A stretch of 38,100 bases of DNA from a virus. The first letter of the stretch is position 1. Every line of letters begins with the position of its first letter. The position numbers and the translations under genes are program-made. Location: the IMG/VR virus record IMGVR_UViG_3300009181_000167, positions 1 to 38,100 of that record; one strand, 5' to 3'. The notes under the pieces were generated by a model that made no database searches, was not told the DNA's origin, and saw only the letters and a program-made list of their open reading frames with translations. This document shows positions 1 through 8,288 of this stretch, piece by piece.

Positions 1-614
1 AAGGTTGCATCTGTTGGGATATTGAACTGGGCAGTCGCCGCGTTGTTCATTGAAAATAAGTTGCCTTCATCTCCACTTGCGAAGGTATAGGCGGCGGTCT
101 TGGCGGTGTAAGTTGATGAGATCAAAGGAGTTGCGATAACGGGAGAAGTTAGAGTCTTATTAGTTAAAGTATCGGTTGTAGCCTTACCGACAAGGGTATC
201 GGTAGCAGCAGGAAGGGTGAGAGTTGTTGATCCTGCGACAGCACTTGATTTGAAAAGAGTTGAACCGGAAGTAGAACCAGCCATAGCAATACCAGTACCA
301 GCAGTAATTCCACTAACAAGGCTATTGGCTTCATCAAAGTCAACGGCAGTAGGAACTGGGTAAGTAATAGCGCCAGCAATATGAGAAGAAGCGGTTGTAT
401 TGTCATATCCGCGAGTAGTAATAGTAACAACAGTTCCTGTGCGGGAAGTGGCAAGGATTTTTTCTTCGCCTGCTAGCCCCGGATCAATAACAAAAGAAAA
501 TGAGCCAGTCGGCCAATTGGTTGCATCGGTTAGGGTTAAAGAAGTAGCCGAACTTGTAATACCACTTGTAATGGTGGTAGGAGTCGCAGCACCTTTATAT
601 TCACGTCTTGCCAT
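1..614 (-). CDS. Tail fibre / virion surface protein, N-terminal part (runs off the left edge)
   Basis: The ATG at 614 opens a reading frame with no stop down to position 1, so about 204 residues are visible and the C-terminus is missing. The product starts MARREYKGAA and is rich in Thr, Ser, Ala and Gly. It contains the stretch LPAATDTLVGKATTDTLTNK, which is common in phage fibre and appendage proteins. It follows the 628-residue tail protein after one base, so it belongs to the end of the virion operon. It probably forms a beta-rich fibre or adhesin. The exact family is not recognised with certainty. Confidence 0.8.
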   Translation of the reverse strand, partial: MARREYKGAATPTTITSGITSSATSLTLTDATNWPTGSFSFVIDPGLAGEEKILATSRTGTVVTITTRGYDNTTASSHIAGAITYPVPTAVDFDEANSLVSGITAGTGIAMAGSTSGSTLFKSSAVAGSTTLTLPAATDTLVGKATTDTLTNKTLTSPVIATPLISSTYTAKTAAYTFASGDEGNLFSMNNAATAQFNIPTDAT

Positions 615-615
615 A

Positions 616-2502
616 TTAACCTACTATCTCTCTTAGTTGAGCATAAAAGATGCCTCTTGGGTTTCCATCTATATCAAGGGCCTCTGGCAACCATTGATAA
701 TCATACATTACCACTTGCGAAACTGCATCAGCGAATTGATAGGTAATTACATTTTGGGCTTGATGCAAAGCTGTTAAAAAGCTAACTTCAGAATTTACAT
801 CAAATGACCAATCTTTATCTCCAGCGACCACAATTGGGGCAAGAATAATAGGAACATCCCATTGAGCGCTGCGAACGGGGGCAGGGTAAGAACGCAAGGT
901 ATAACGACTTAATACAGGACTTGCAGTTCCGCTTGAAGTTAAAGTCAAAACAATTTGGAAATTTTCTCCTACAAGTTGCCCACAAGGAAAAGCATTTTCG
1001 GGAGAAACACTACCTGCGGTATTTGATACACCGATAGTTGCAACTACATCGGTATCTAAATCTGAATCACTTTGGTCAGCAACAATTCCAACGGTAATGC
1101 TTCCAACTAAAGGTTCATGTTTGATGTCTAAATACATAGCTACTTTAGGATCAGAAATTCCGTAAGAAATAACTCCGCTTACTAAATAACCTGAAGCAAC
1201 GGGAATATCGGCTTCAATATAAAGACCTTTTCCATCTACGGTAAAGATGCGCTTATTATTGAAAGTGGCAACAGAGCGAACCGTTCCAGTTGAATTTTGA
1301 ACCATTAAGTCTGATGCGTAAGCAGGGGTTAGGGTAGAAGTAAAGTTTGTTAAATCCATTCGACCTAAGCCAGTATTTTCATCATAGTTAGACCAGCCAA
1401 ACCAAACAAAACGGTCTTGACCTTCAAAACAATAAACAGGACTTTGGACATTAGTATCGTAATGTTTTGTCTGAGTAAGTGAACCAATAGTCAAAGAGCC
1501 ATCAGTATTGACTGAACAGAAACGAACGCCCAAATCGCTACCAATAAGAACATAGCCAAGATAAGTTCCAAGAGAACGGACAATTTCTCCATCAGGAAGT
1601 TCTGCTGCAACAATAGGAACATCAAGGGCAGTTCCATCAGATTTAATTGCTGTTCGGTAAACAAGGGATTTATCTCCTGAATATCCTGCTGCATAAATTT
1701 GTGATTCTCCGCTAGTAATATCTACCCAAGTAAAGTTACGGGCAGAAAGGTCAAGCAGGGCAGTTGGTAAAGCTCCTGAAGCAGTTATATTGTAAAGTTT
1801 TCCACCACCAGCAGCCATCAAGCGAGATTTAACAAAACGAACAAGAGTAGCAGTTCCTGTTGCGTAACTAGATACTGAAGCCCCGGCAACAGTTCCTGAA
1901 TAAACACCATTAGTATTGTTAGCAGTCCAAATAGTGTTTCCATCAGTTGCCATTGATAATGGAGAACCTGTCATTCCTGTTACAGAAGTCCAACTACTTA
2001 ACGCACCTGAAGAAAATTTAAGGGCAGTTGAATCAATCATATAAACATAAGTGCTTGCAACTAAACATTGAAGTCCTGTATTAACACTTGTATAAACATT
2101 AGTTGTATCGTTTAGAAGTTTAAGTTCCCAAGGAGTCCAAGGGTCAATGCCATTGCTCCAGTTATATCTGCGCAATTCGCTGTTAGCGCGATCTAGTTGA
2201 ATTTGCCCTGCACCAAATTGCCAAGAATCTTGTGATCTGCGCCAAAATTGTTCAGGAGAAATAGATTGCTCGCCAGGAGTATTAGAACTATCAGCTTGAG
2301 TTCTAAGTAACGGTAAAGAGTTTTTCTTAAAGCGAGCGCCCCAAACACCAATGGCAGTTGAATCCCATTGAACTTGATAAGCGTGTCCAGCAATAGAAAT
2401 AGGAAATGGATATGGAACTAATCCGCTATAAGAAGTTCCTGCATAGAATGAAGGAGATGGATCATAAAAAGGAGTTTTATAACTGATTCTTTCTATCGCC
2501 AT
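616..2502 (-). CDS. Putative tail nozzle / tubular tail protein
   Basis: This 628-residue protein has many short beta-like segments, such as repeated small loops with YVYMID, TIWTANN and SQIYAAG, suggesting a beta-propeller as in T7 gp12-type nozzle proteins. It lies directly after the adaptor candidate (start at 2502, upstream stop at 2505) and before a fibre gene. That is the position of tail tubular protein B in podoviruses. Its N-terminus (ISYKTPFYDPSPSFYAG) resembles the N-terminus of the repeat protein at 32986-33990, which may be a shared docking motif. Fold and role are inferred from gene order and composition. Confidence 0.7.
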   Translation of the reverse strand: MAIERISYKTPFYDPSPSFYAGTSYSGLVPYPFPISIAGHAYQVQWDSTAIGVWGARFKKNSLPLLRTQADSSNTPGEQSISPEQFWRRSQDSWQFGAGQIQLDRANSELRRYNWSNGIDPWTPWELKLLNDTTNVYTSVNTGLQCLVASTYVYMIDSTALKFSSGALSSWTSVTGMTGSPLSMATDGNTIWTANNTNGVYSGTVAGASVSSYATGTATLVRFVKSRLMAAGGGKLYNITASGALPTALLDLSARNFTWVDITSGESQIYAAGYSGDKSLVYRTAIKSDGTALDVPIVAAELPDGEIVRSLGTYLGYVLIGSDLGVRFCSVNTDGSLTIGSLTQTKHYDTNVQSPVYCFEGQDRFVWFGWSNYDENTGLGRMDLTNFTSTLTPAYASDLMVQNSTGTVRSVATFNNKRIFTVDGKGLYIEADIPVASGYLVSGVISYGISDPKVAMYLDIKHEPLVGSITVGIVADQSDSDLDTDVVATIGVSNTAGSVSPENAFPCGQLVGENFQIVLTLTSSGTASPVLSRYTLRSYPAPVRSAQWDVPIILAPIVVAGDKDWSFDVNSEVSFLTALHQAQNVITYQFADAVSQVVMYDYQWLPEALDIDGNPRGIFYAQLREIVG

Positions 2503-2504
2503 AT

Positions 2505-3395
2505 TTACGCCCTAAAACTTGGGTATAGTGCATCCAATTTAGCCGCTTCAGCAGCAATTCTTTGAGCGCGAAGTTGTTGTAATCCGCGTGATGATTGTAA
2601 TACTGCCCCAGGTGGAACTTCACTTGCTCTACGAGTATCGCCTTGACCTTCAGTAAAGTTACGCTTGATTTCTCTACCTTGCATTAAACGTATTGCAGCG
2701 CCTAATGGTGGAAGGTCAGTAGCACTTGCTTGAAGTCCTGTTGAGGAAACATTTGCATAAGTAGTTGTAGGCATAACAAAGTTGGCGCGGTAAAGAACAC
2801 GAAGGTTATAACCAGGATAAGCAGGTTGAAATAGTTGCAATGAAATACCTGAAGGATATTGAGTAGTTGTGGCATCGCGGTTCAAGCGCCATCCATTTGA
2901 GTTAATGCGTGGGTTATCTAATTGAGGCCCAGGAGTTAAATACTTAACTTCATAAACTGATTGGAGTTGATCCCCAACAGGCCCTAGGTCATAACCATTG
3001 ACAATGGCATTGTAAGTAAGGTCAACAACTTGCATTGCATAAAGTGAATTAGCAGGAGAAGAAAGGTCGCCCAAATCTTCAGCTAGTGTCTTCCAAATTT
3101 CATCATCTGTAAATCGTGGAGCAACTCGAACTAAAGAACCTGTTATAGCACTTGCATCAGTTGAACCATCTTCTGCTGCTGATACGGTTGCTGTCTGCCC
3201 GTTTACTGCCCAAACATAAAAAGTATTTGTGCCAATACATAAGCGAGCGCCAGGGCGAATACCATCTACTGCATATTGAAATGTTAAAGTGCCAGAACCT
3301 GCTGTGTAGGCTGTTGATAATTTGTTTCTATTCTCTGCATAACCCGACATTAAATATCCGCGAGTTTTAGTTATCCAGTCTGCGCCTGTTGTCAT
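2505..3395 (-). CDS. Putative head-tail adaptor (connector) protein
   Basis: This 296-residue protein has a helical middle (about 90-135, FTDDEIWKTLAEDLGDL) and a C-terminal helix rich in Arg and Ala (LRAQRIAAEAAKLDALYPSF). This is the style of phage adaptor proteins that sit under the portal, such as T7 gp11. A small beta-rich segment (about 30-85) precedes the helical part. The start overlaps the upstream stop by ATGA. It sits between the capsid block and the large tail protein. Sequence identity to a named family cannot be proved here. Confidence 0.6.
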   Translation of the reverse strand: MTTGADWITKTRGYLMSGYAENRNKLSTAYTAGSGTLTFQYAVDGIRPGARLCIGTNTFYVWAVNGQTATVSAAEDGSTDASAITGSLVRVAPRFTDDEIWKTLAEDLGDLSSPANSLYAMQVVDLTYNAIVNGYDLGPVGDQLQSVYEVKYLTPGPQLDNPRINSNGWRLNRDATTTQYPSGISLQLFQPAYPGYNLRVLYRANFVMPTTTYANVSSTGLQASATDLPPLGAAIRLMQGREIKRNFTEGQGDTRRASEVPPGAVLQSSRGLQQLRAQRIAAEAAKLDALYPSFRA

Positions 3396-3760
3396 AGATT
3401 CACCGGTGTTGTGTTAGGGGTATAAAGACTTTGACCAGTCGCAGATTCAAACGCAGAAACTGTTGCTTCAATTTTCTTTGCTTGACCTTCTAAGACTTGA
3501 CCACTTTCAACTTCAAAACGTGTTTCAGCTCTTGCGGCTAAATCAGCAGAGCCGTCAATATGAGGCGGTTGTAGCCCCTGTGCGCGTAGTTCTTTATAAG
3601 CAGGCATATCTTTCTTCCAACGGCGTTCGCGGGCTTCTACTGCCTCTGCACCGGGTCTGCGGGTAGGTGCTGTGCCACTACCAAAAGAAATTGTGGAAAC
3701 TTTACAGACAAAACAATCTTCAACAAAATAGCCTAGGTGGTCGTTATGGTTTAATTCCAT
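3392..3760 (-). CDS. Small virion-module protein, function unknown
   Basis: This is a 122-residue protein. I chose the ATG at 3760 because AGGGGGAAACA precedes it and because starts further upstream (frame open to 3856) would overlap the preceding gene heavily. The N-terminus has a CxxC-like pair (EDCFVCK). The middle is charged and helical (ARERRWKKDMPAYKELRAQG), and the C-terminus is helical (QAKKIEATVSAFESATGQ). It lies between the 97-residue protein and the adaptor. It could be a head-completion or connector protein, but no family is recognised. Confidence 0.65.
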   Translation of the reverse strand: MELNHNDHLGYFVEDCFVCKVSTISFGSGTAPTRRPGAEAVEARERRWKKDMPAYKELRAQGLQPPHIDGSADLAARAETRFEVESGQVLEGQAKKIEATVSAFESATGQSLYTPNTTPVNL

Positions 3761-3773
3761 TGTTTCCCCCTGT

Positions 3774-4067
3774 TCATCCGACAATGTTATCACCGTATCC
3801 AGCTTGGGTAAGAATCTGTTTTTCATTTTCGGTGATCTCATAAGACCTACCGCCATAAAATACCTTTTTTACTCCAGGCTGTGTAGCCGTAGCTTCCCAC
3901 AATGGGGGTTGATTTTCAGAAATAATGTTATTTGTGTAAATCCAAACATTAGCGCCTCTAGGAATAGATGCTTTGAAATAACCAAATGGGCGTTGTTGAA
4001 ATTTGGGTGTTGCTGGAGTTACAACAGGCACGTTAACCCGTGAAGGTGGGGTAAAAATAATCGCCAT
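3774..4067 (-). CDS. Small virion-module protein, function unknown
   Basis: This 97-residue protein lies immediately downstream of the major capsid gene. It starts MAIIFTPPSRVNVPVV, has a Pro-rich N-terminus and a short beta-like centre (ANVWIYTNN). It is separated from the capsid gene by 74 bp that hold a hairpin. Position suggests a head decoration or head-completion protein. No motif confirms this. Confidence 0.6.
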   Translation of the reverse strand: MAIIFTPPSRVNVPVVTPATPKFQQRPFGYFKASIPRGANVWIYTNNIISENQPPLWEATATQPGVKKVFYGGRSYEITENEKQILTQAGYGDNIVG

Positions 4068-4094
4068 TGCAAATCCTATCTAAAAGGGTAAAGC

Positions 4095-4132
4095 GGGGAG
4101 TGAGCGAGAAAGGTATTAAGCGCCCACTCCCC
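4095..4132 (-). terminator. Hairpin after the capsid gene, possible terminator
   Basis: GGGGAGTG at 4095-4102 pairs with CACTCCCC at 4125-4132. A further GCG/CGC pair inside, after one A-C mismatch, gives an 11-bp stem. On the minus strand it is followed by GCTTTACCCTTTT, a weak U-rich tract. It lies just downstream of the major capsid gene, where partial termination or mRNA processing would set capsid transcript levels. Confidence 0.5.
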
Positions 4133-4141
4133 TAACTTTAT

Positions 4142-5326
4142 TTATTGACCGATTGATGAACCTGATTCAATGCGGTATAGAGCAGCCTGACGGAATACAC
4201 CGTAACCAACAAAGTGCTTCCAGCCAACGCCTGTGAAACGGCGAAGTGTATCAATAACAGGAACGTCAACGATAATAGCTTGTTCGCCATAACCGCCACC
4301 TGTTGAAAATGCCTTAGCAAGTGCTTGACGACCCATTACAAGAGTTCCATAAACATCTACTGCGTTAACAGCAAGTGTTAGGGAAGTTCCTGCGTTAACA
4401 GCAGATAGACCAGCAACAGAAATTGTAAGAGTTGTTGTTGTTGGAACTGTTGCAACTGTGAACTGAGCGTTAAAGCCAAGTTGTGATGTTGATCCTGTTC
4501 CTGAAGTAGCGGTAGCACCTGAAATTGTCAGAGTATCGCTAACTGCAAGACCATGAGCAGCAGAAGTTGTGATTGTTGCAACTGAAGAAGCAACAGCAAT
4601 TGTTGAGATTGTGTATGAGTTTAGTCCACCATCAGCAAATAAAGGAGCGCGAGGTGTTTCCATGAACTGAACGCCCTGGAAGTTACCAATTACACCATTG
4701 TAGATACCTGAAGGATCAGAGTAAACGTGTGGGTCTGACCAGTTTGTTCCACCAGTTGCACCACGGAAGTCGTATGAAACGTCTGGGTGGATTAGACCCT
4801 TATACATACCATTGAATGTAGGAACGTTGTTCTTACGAAGTGAAGCAACAGCCTTACGGACATCGTTACCTGTAAGTGTGTTTGTCTTTGCAAGACCAGC
4901 ACGTGTTGTTCCTGATGTGTATGCAACGTTTGTTCCTGCGCCAGCAGCAGTTCTAGCGATAGCATCTGTTGAGATACCAGCGTTCCAACCGATTACGTTT
5001 GCAGCAATTGGGTTAACTTCTAGGAACGCAGTTGCGCCTAACTTAGAAGTAAGTTGAACAGCGTTACCGTATTCAAGAGGTGTAACTGTTACATAAGAGT
5101 CAGCCATTGCTACTGGAGTAACGTCTGAAGTTTCTGTAAGAGCTGTTGATGCTTCAGCAAGATCAGAAGCAATTGTGAATGTTACGGAAGTTCCGCGTGA
5201 TGTTGCGTTTGTTGCTTGAACTTCTACGAGTGAATCGTAGTATAACTCTGGGCGTAGTGCGTAGTAAGCAAGTTGCTCATACGCTGCCTTCGAGATGTCA
5301 AGCGAACTGACCTGTGTTAATGCCAT
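4142..5326 (-). CDS. Major capsid protein (N4-gp56-like, HK97 fold) with inserted beta domain
   Basis: This 394-residue protein is preceded by a scaffold-like gene. The N-terminal two thirds resemble N4-gp56-family capsid proteins: ALRPELYYDSLVEVQATNAT, then the T-rich E-loop region and LRKNNVPTFNGMYKGLIHPD. The C-terminus (VDVYGTLVMGRQALAKAF, then IDTLRRFTGVGWKHFVGYGV) continues that family. Residues about 236-322 break the capsid sequence with a beta-rich segment, VATITTSAAHGLAVSDTLTI, of the type called FCCH-like in phage structural proteins. It is probably a surface-exposed decoration domain. Confidence 0.88.
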   Translation of the reverse strand: MALTQVSSLDISKAAYEQLAYYALRPELYYDSLVEVQATNATSRGTSVTFTIASDLAEASTALTETSDVTPVAMADSYVTVTPLEYGNAVQLTSKLGATAFLEVNPIAANVIGWNAGISTDAIARTAAGAGTNVAYTSGTTRAGLAKTNTLTGNDVRKAVASLRKNNVPTFNGMYKGLIHPDVSYDFRGATGGTNWSDPHVYSDPSGIYNGVIGNFQGVQFMETPRAPLFADGGLNSYTISTIAVASSVATITTSAAHGLAVSDTLTISGATATSGTGSTSQLGFNAQFTVATVPTTTTLTISVAGLSAVNAGTSLTLAVNAVDVYGTLVMGRQALAKAFSTGGGYGEQAIIVDVPVIDTLRRFTGVGWKHFVGYGVFRQAALYRIESGSSIGQ

Positions 5327-5350
5327 TTGTTAGTTCTCTTTCGCTAAGGG

Positions 5351-5860
5351 TTAGACGAGTGAAACCCACCCGCCGGGTTGTTCGTTTGAAATAGCGATAT
5401 TGTTTTCTTGAAGAATTTTGAGAACTTCCTCGGGTGAAGCATTTTTAATTGCTTCAAGCACACCAGGAGCAACTGAACCAGTAGAACCAGTTGAGGCTTG
5501 AGATACACGATTTAGCGCTGCCAAATCATTTTGCACCTCGGGAGTTTCAGATGTGGCTATTAGACCATATTCTGTTGCTGCCGCCTTGATTGCATCTGCT
5601 GATATTTCTCCATCGTATGCCTTCACAAACAATTTACCTGTTGGAGAATCCAAATCAATTCCTGCCTTCATTAAAGCTAGTTCGCGCTTTGCAGCATTTG
5701 CATCCGCTTTGGCTTCATCAGCCTCACGTCTTGCTCTTTTGCCGTCTTTCGCTTCCTGCTCCAACTTACGCACAAATGACCGAGAATCTCTGTCGGTTTC
5801 GCCTGTGTTGTCATCCGTTGTTAGTTCTAATTCTTCATTGTCAAGATCGTATTCGCTCAT
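5351..5860 (-). CDS. Capsid scaffold protein
   Basis: This is a 169-residue acidic, helical protein. A charged coiled-coil region (KLEQEAKDGKRARREADEAK) is followed by an Ala-rich helix and a C-terminal helical tail (ASPEEVLKILQENNIAIS). This is typical of scaffolding proteins encoded just upstream of the major capsid gene. I prefer the ATG at 5860, preceded by GGAAAAAGC. An in-frame ATG at 5887 would add nine residues but has no clear ribosome-binding site. Confidence 0.8.
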   Translation of the reverse strand: MSEYDLDNEELELTTDDNTGETDRDSRSFVRKLEQEAKDGKRARREADEAKADANAAKRELALMKAGIDLDSPTGKLFVKAYDGEISADAIKAAATEYGLIATSETPEVQNDLAALNRVSQASTGSTGSVAPGVLEAIKNASPEEVLKILQENNIAISNEQPGGWVSLV

Positions 5861-5887
5861 TGCTTTTTCCAATTCTGTTTCGCGCAT

Positions 5888-6085
5888 CTACTAGGAATGT
5901 GATGCGGCAGGGCTTAGTAATACATGATTTGGCTCGAAAGCCAGAGTTGACACCGTATAGCCATTCACGGGGCAATTCCCATCAAATCTCTTTAAGGTCT
6001 GAGATAGACGATTTGGAAACTATCTACAACAAAGTCGGACCTTAGTAATGAAATGCTATCCGAGTCAACCTTATGGTGCAAGTTA
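5888..6085 (-). other. Intergenic region with nested stem-loops between internal virion gene and scaffold
   Basis: This is a 198-bp gap in an otherwise overlapping operon. TAAGGTC at 5993-5999 pairs perfectly with GACCTTA at 6038-6044, and inside it AGATAG at 6002-6007 pairs with CTATCT at 6020-6025. A second hairpin, TGGCT-CGAA-AGCCA, lies at about 5930-5943. No open frame is convincing. It may be a leader, processing site or internal promoter region for the scaffold and capsid genes. Confidence 0.5.
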
Positions 6086-7372
6086 TTAGACGTTAGATGA
6101 AGTGCCTAATCCAACAATTCCTGCTTGAGTAGCCGCAAAGTTTCCACCTTGTTCAAACTCAGAAAGTTTCTTTTGTTTGGCAATTTTAAGAGCTTCAACA
6201 TCAGGAGCATTTAACCCAAATTGGGCATTGATTAATTGTTGTTCGGTCAAAGGAGCAGTTGCTTCTCCAGGAAGGGCTTGTTGGTATTGACCCATTTGAC
6301 CTAGGTTAGTAAATCCTTGTTGGGCCTGTTGTTGGGTAATTCCCGCAGCAGCCAAAGCATTTGCTTGTTCTTGAGTAAGTTCTTTATTAGCACTTTGAGC
6401 GTTATAACCAGCAGCAAGGGCAGCACCACCAATCTTAAAGGCTTCGGCTTTTTGTTGAATCGCTGGCAATGTTTTAACTGGGTCTAGCGCCCACCCCATT
6501 AAATCGCCTTCAGATAACCCAAAAGTATCTTGAGCATATTTAAGGATTGAAGGATCATAAGATTTCACAGTATCTCGAACCGCAATAAGACGACTATTAA
6601 GATCGTTATAAGTTACATTGTTTTCAATAAGGCTTCCCAAATAAGCAGTAGTTCCATAAACGCTTAAAGGAATATCATATTGTTTCATTAAATCAATATC
6701 AGCTTGTTCTTTAGCAATATAAGCCGCTTCAGAGATATTGCGCCCTGCTTTGTTAAGAGCAGCCATTGCTGGAAAACGAGCCGCATATTGAGGGGTTTTA
6801 CGAACATAATCAATAATTTGTGGAGCGCTAGTTCCTGCTGTCCATTGCGACCAAACATCATTGCTTAATTCACCCATGCCTGATTCCAAAAGGAATTGAT
6901 TAACAATATCTTTAGCGGATTGAGTTACTCCTTTAATAGCAGCAGGTTGAGTAGCCGGAGTAGTTGGAGTAGTTGGTGGAATGTAACCACCACCGCCGAC
7001 ACCCCCGCCTGTTCCATTAGAAACATATTGCCAAGTGTTGCCTACGCGGGTAACTGTATAACCTGCTTTATCTGCTGGCTTAGGACCAAGGGCAACAACA
7101 TTTTTTGCTTGAGTTAAAGCATTGTTAGCATCAATATATGCTTGAGAGCCAGGAGTTGCTGCATCTTTGGCTTGTTGTGCCAAAGTAACACCATAAGTAG
7201 GGTCCATCTTTACAGTTGCTGCTTCTGCTTTTGTTTGTGCTGCAAGAGCAGTTGCTGTTAAGTCTTTTACTTTTTGTTGTTGAGCAGCAATATCTGCTTG
7301 AAGTTGAGCAATAGTTTTGGTTGGTGTGGGTGCGACACTAGGAGTATTCATGTCCATAGGATTAAATGCCAT
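6086..7372 (-). CDS. Putative internal virion protein
   Basis: This 428-residue protein has an N-terminal coiled coil (about 20-60, Gln/Ala/Lys rich), a Gly/Pro/Thr linker (about 120-145) and a helical domain with TPQYAARFPAMAALNKAGRN followed by ISEAAYIAKEQADIDLMKQY. The RFPAM..L...GR.ISE signature recurs in uncharacterised virion proteins of actinobacterial and marine phages. It sits between the large internal virion gene cluster and the scaffold. Role as an ejected or inner-core protein is inferred from context. Confidence 0.6.
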   Translation of the reverse strand: MAFNPMDMNTPSVAPTPTKTIAQLQADIAAQQQKVKDLTATALAAQTKAEAATVKMDPTYGVTLAQQAKDAATPGSQAYIDANNALTQAKNVVALGPKPADKAGYTVTRVGNTWQYVSNGTGGGVGGGGYIPPTTPTTPATQPAAIKGVTQSAKDIVNQFLLESGMGELSNDVWSQWTAGTSAPQIIDYVRKTPQYAARFPAMAALNKAGRNISEAAYIAKEQADIDLMKQYDIPLSVYGTTAYLGSLIENNVTYNDLNSRLIAVRDTVKSYDPSILKYAQDTFGLSEGDLMGWALDPVKTLPAIQQKAEAFKIGGAALAAGYNAQSANKELTQEQANALAAAGITQQQAQQGFTNLGQMGQYQQALPGEATAPLTEQQLINAQFGLNAPDVEALKIAKQKKLSEFEQGGNFAATQAGIVGLGTSSNV

Positions 7373-7373
7373 T

Positions 7374-8288
7374 TTATGCCCCGTGTCCTGTTAGTGAGCG
7401 AATTTGTGAACCTAGCGCGTATGCTGAATCTATTGCGCCTTGAGTTGTATCGTATCCATAAATAGGATTTGTGCGCATTTCTTTAATTGCTTCAGAGTTT
7501 GATCGTGCAACATTAGCCCCAGTCTTAGGGTCTTTATAATAAGCAAGGTTCATCCATTTACCGCTTGGGTCATTAAAGTCAATTGCAGCAGGATTAATTT
7601 CTAAGTTAGTTTGAATTAAACTTTTTAATGGAGAGAAATAAGTTTCAGGAGTTACTGAATCAATAACGCCAGACATAAATGGATATAAACCAGCAGCTTG
7701 ACCTTTAAGATATTTAGTCATATCTTCAATAGTAGAAGTGCCTTTAGAAATTGCCTGACCCCATGTATTTAGTGTTGTTTGGTCTAAAGGAATCATATAA
7801 CTTCTAGCAAGACTTTTCATTTGGTCTGTAAGGTTTTGAGCAGTTCCGCTAGTTACTTTAGTAACGTCATAAGTTCCACCGACTAATTCAGCAATGCGTG
7901 GGTCAGTTGCTTTCCAACCTTTTAAGAATATGTCATCAATAAGTTCTTGACGTTTGTTAGTGTCAACAGGAAGTCCTGATTTTTGAATTGCGCTATCAAC
8001 AGAAGCCGTTGCTTCACCAAGTTGAGATTTATATTCTCCGGGATTTGAAAGACTAAGATTAAATAATGCAGCTTGATTTTTATTCCAAACTTGAGTTATG
8101 TCCCAATTATAAGTGGCAGCAGCAACTTGTTGATCTGTAACAGGCTTGCCTGCTTCGGCTGCTCTAGCCCAATCAAGATAAGTTTTTCCGTGTGTTGGGT
8201 CAGTAAGAAGCGGAATAAGCCAAGGCGTATTTTTCTTTGCCTTAGCAATTATCTGCGCATCAGTTGAAGGTTTCTTTTTAGTTGCCAT
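7374..8288 (-). CDS. Putative internal virion protein
   Basis: This 304-residue, mainly helical protein starts MATKKKPSTDAQ. The ATG at 8288 overlaps the previous stop as TAATG, which argues against longer in-frame starts. Segments such as NRQELIDDIFLKGWKATDPR and IPLDQTTLNTWGQAISKG look like the repeated helical units of the neighbouring virion proteins. No enzymatic motif is visible. Together with the genes on both sides it may form the inner core or the ejection apparatus. Confidence 0.6.
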   Translation of the reverse strand: MATKKKPSTDAQIIAKAKKNTPWLIPLLTDPTHGKTYLDWARAAEAGKPVTDQQVAAATYNWDITQVWNKNQAALFNLSLSNPGEYKSQLGEATASVDSAIQKSGLPVDTNKRQELIDDIFLKGWKATDPRIAELVGGTYDVTKVTSGTAQNLTDQMKSLARSYMIPLDQTTLNTWGQAISKGTSTIEDMTKYLKGQAAGLYPFMSGVIDSVTPETYFSPLKSLIQTNLEINPAAIDFNDPSGKWMNLAYYKDPKTGANVARSNSEAIKEMRTNPIYGYDTTQGAIDSAYALGSQIRSLTGHGA

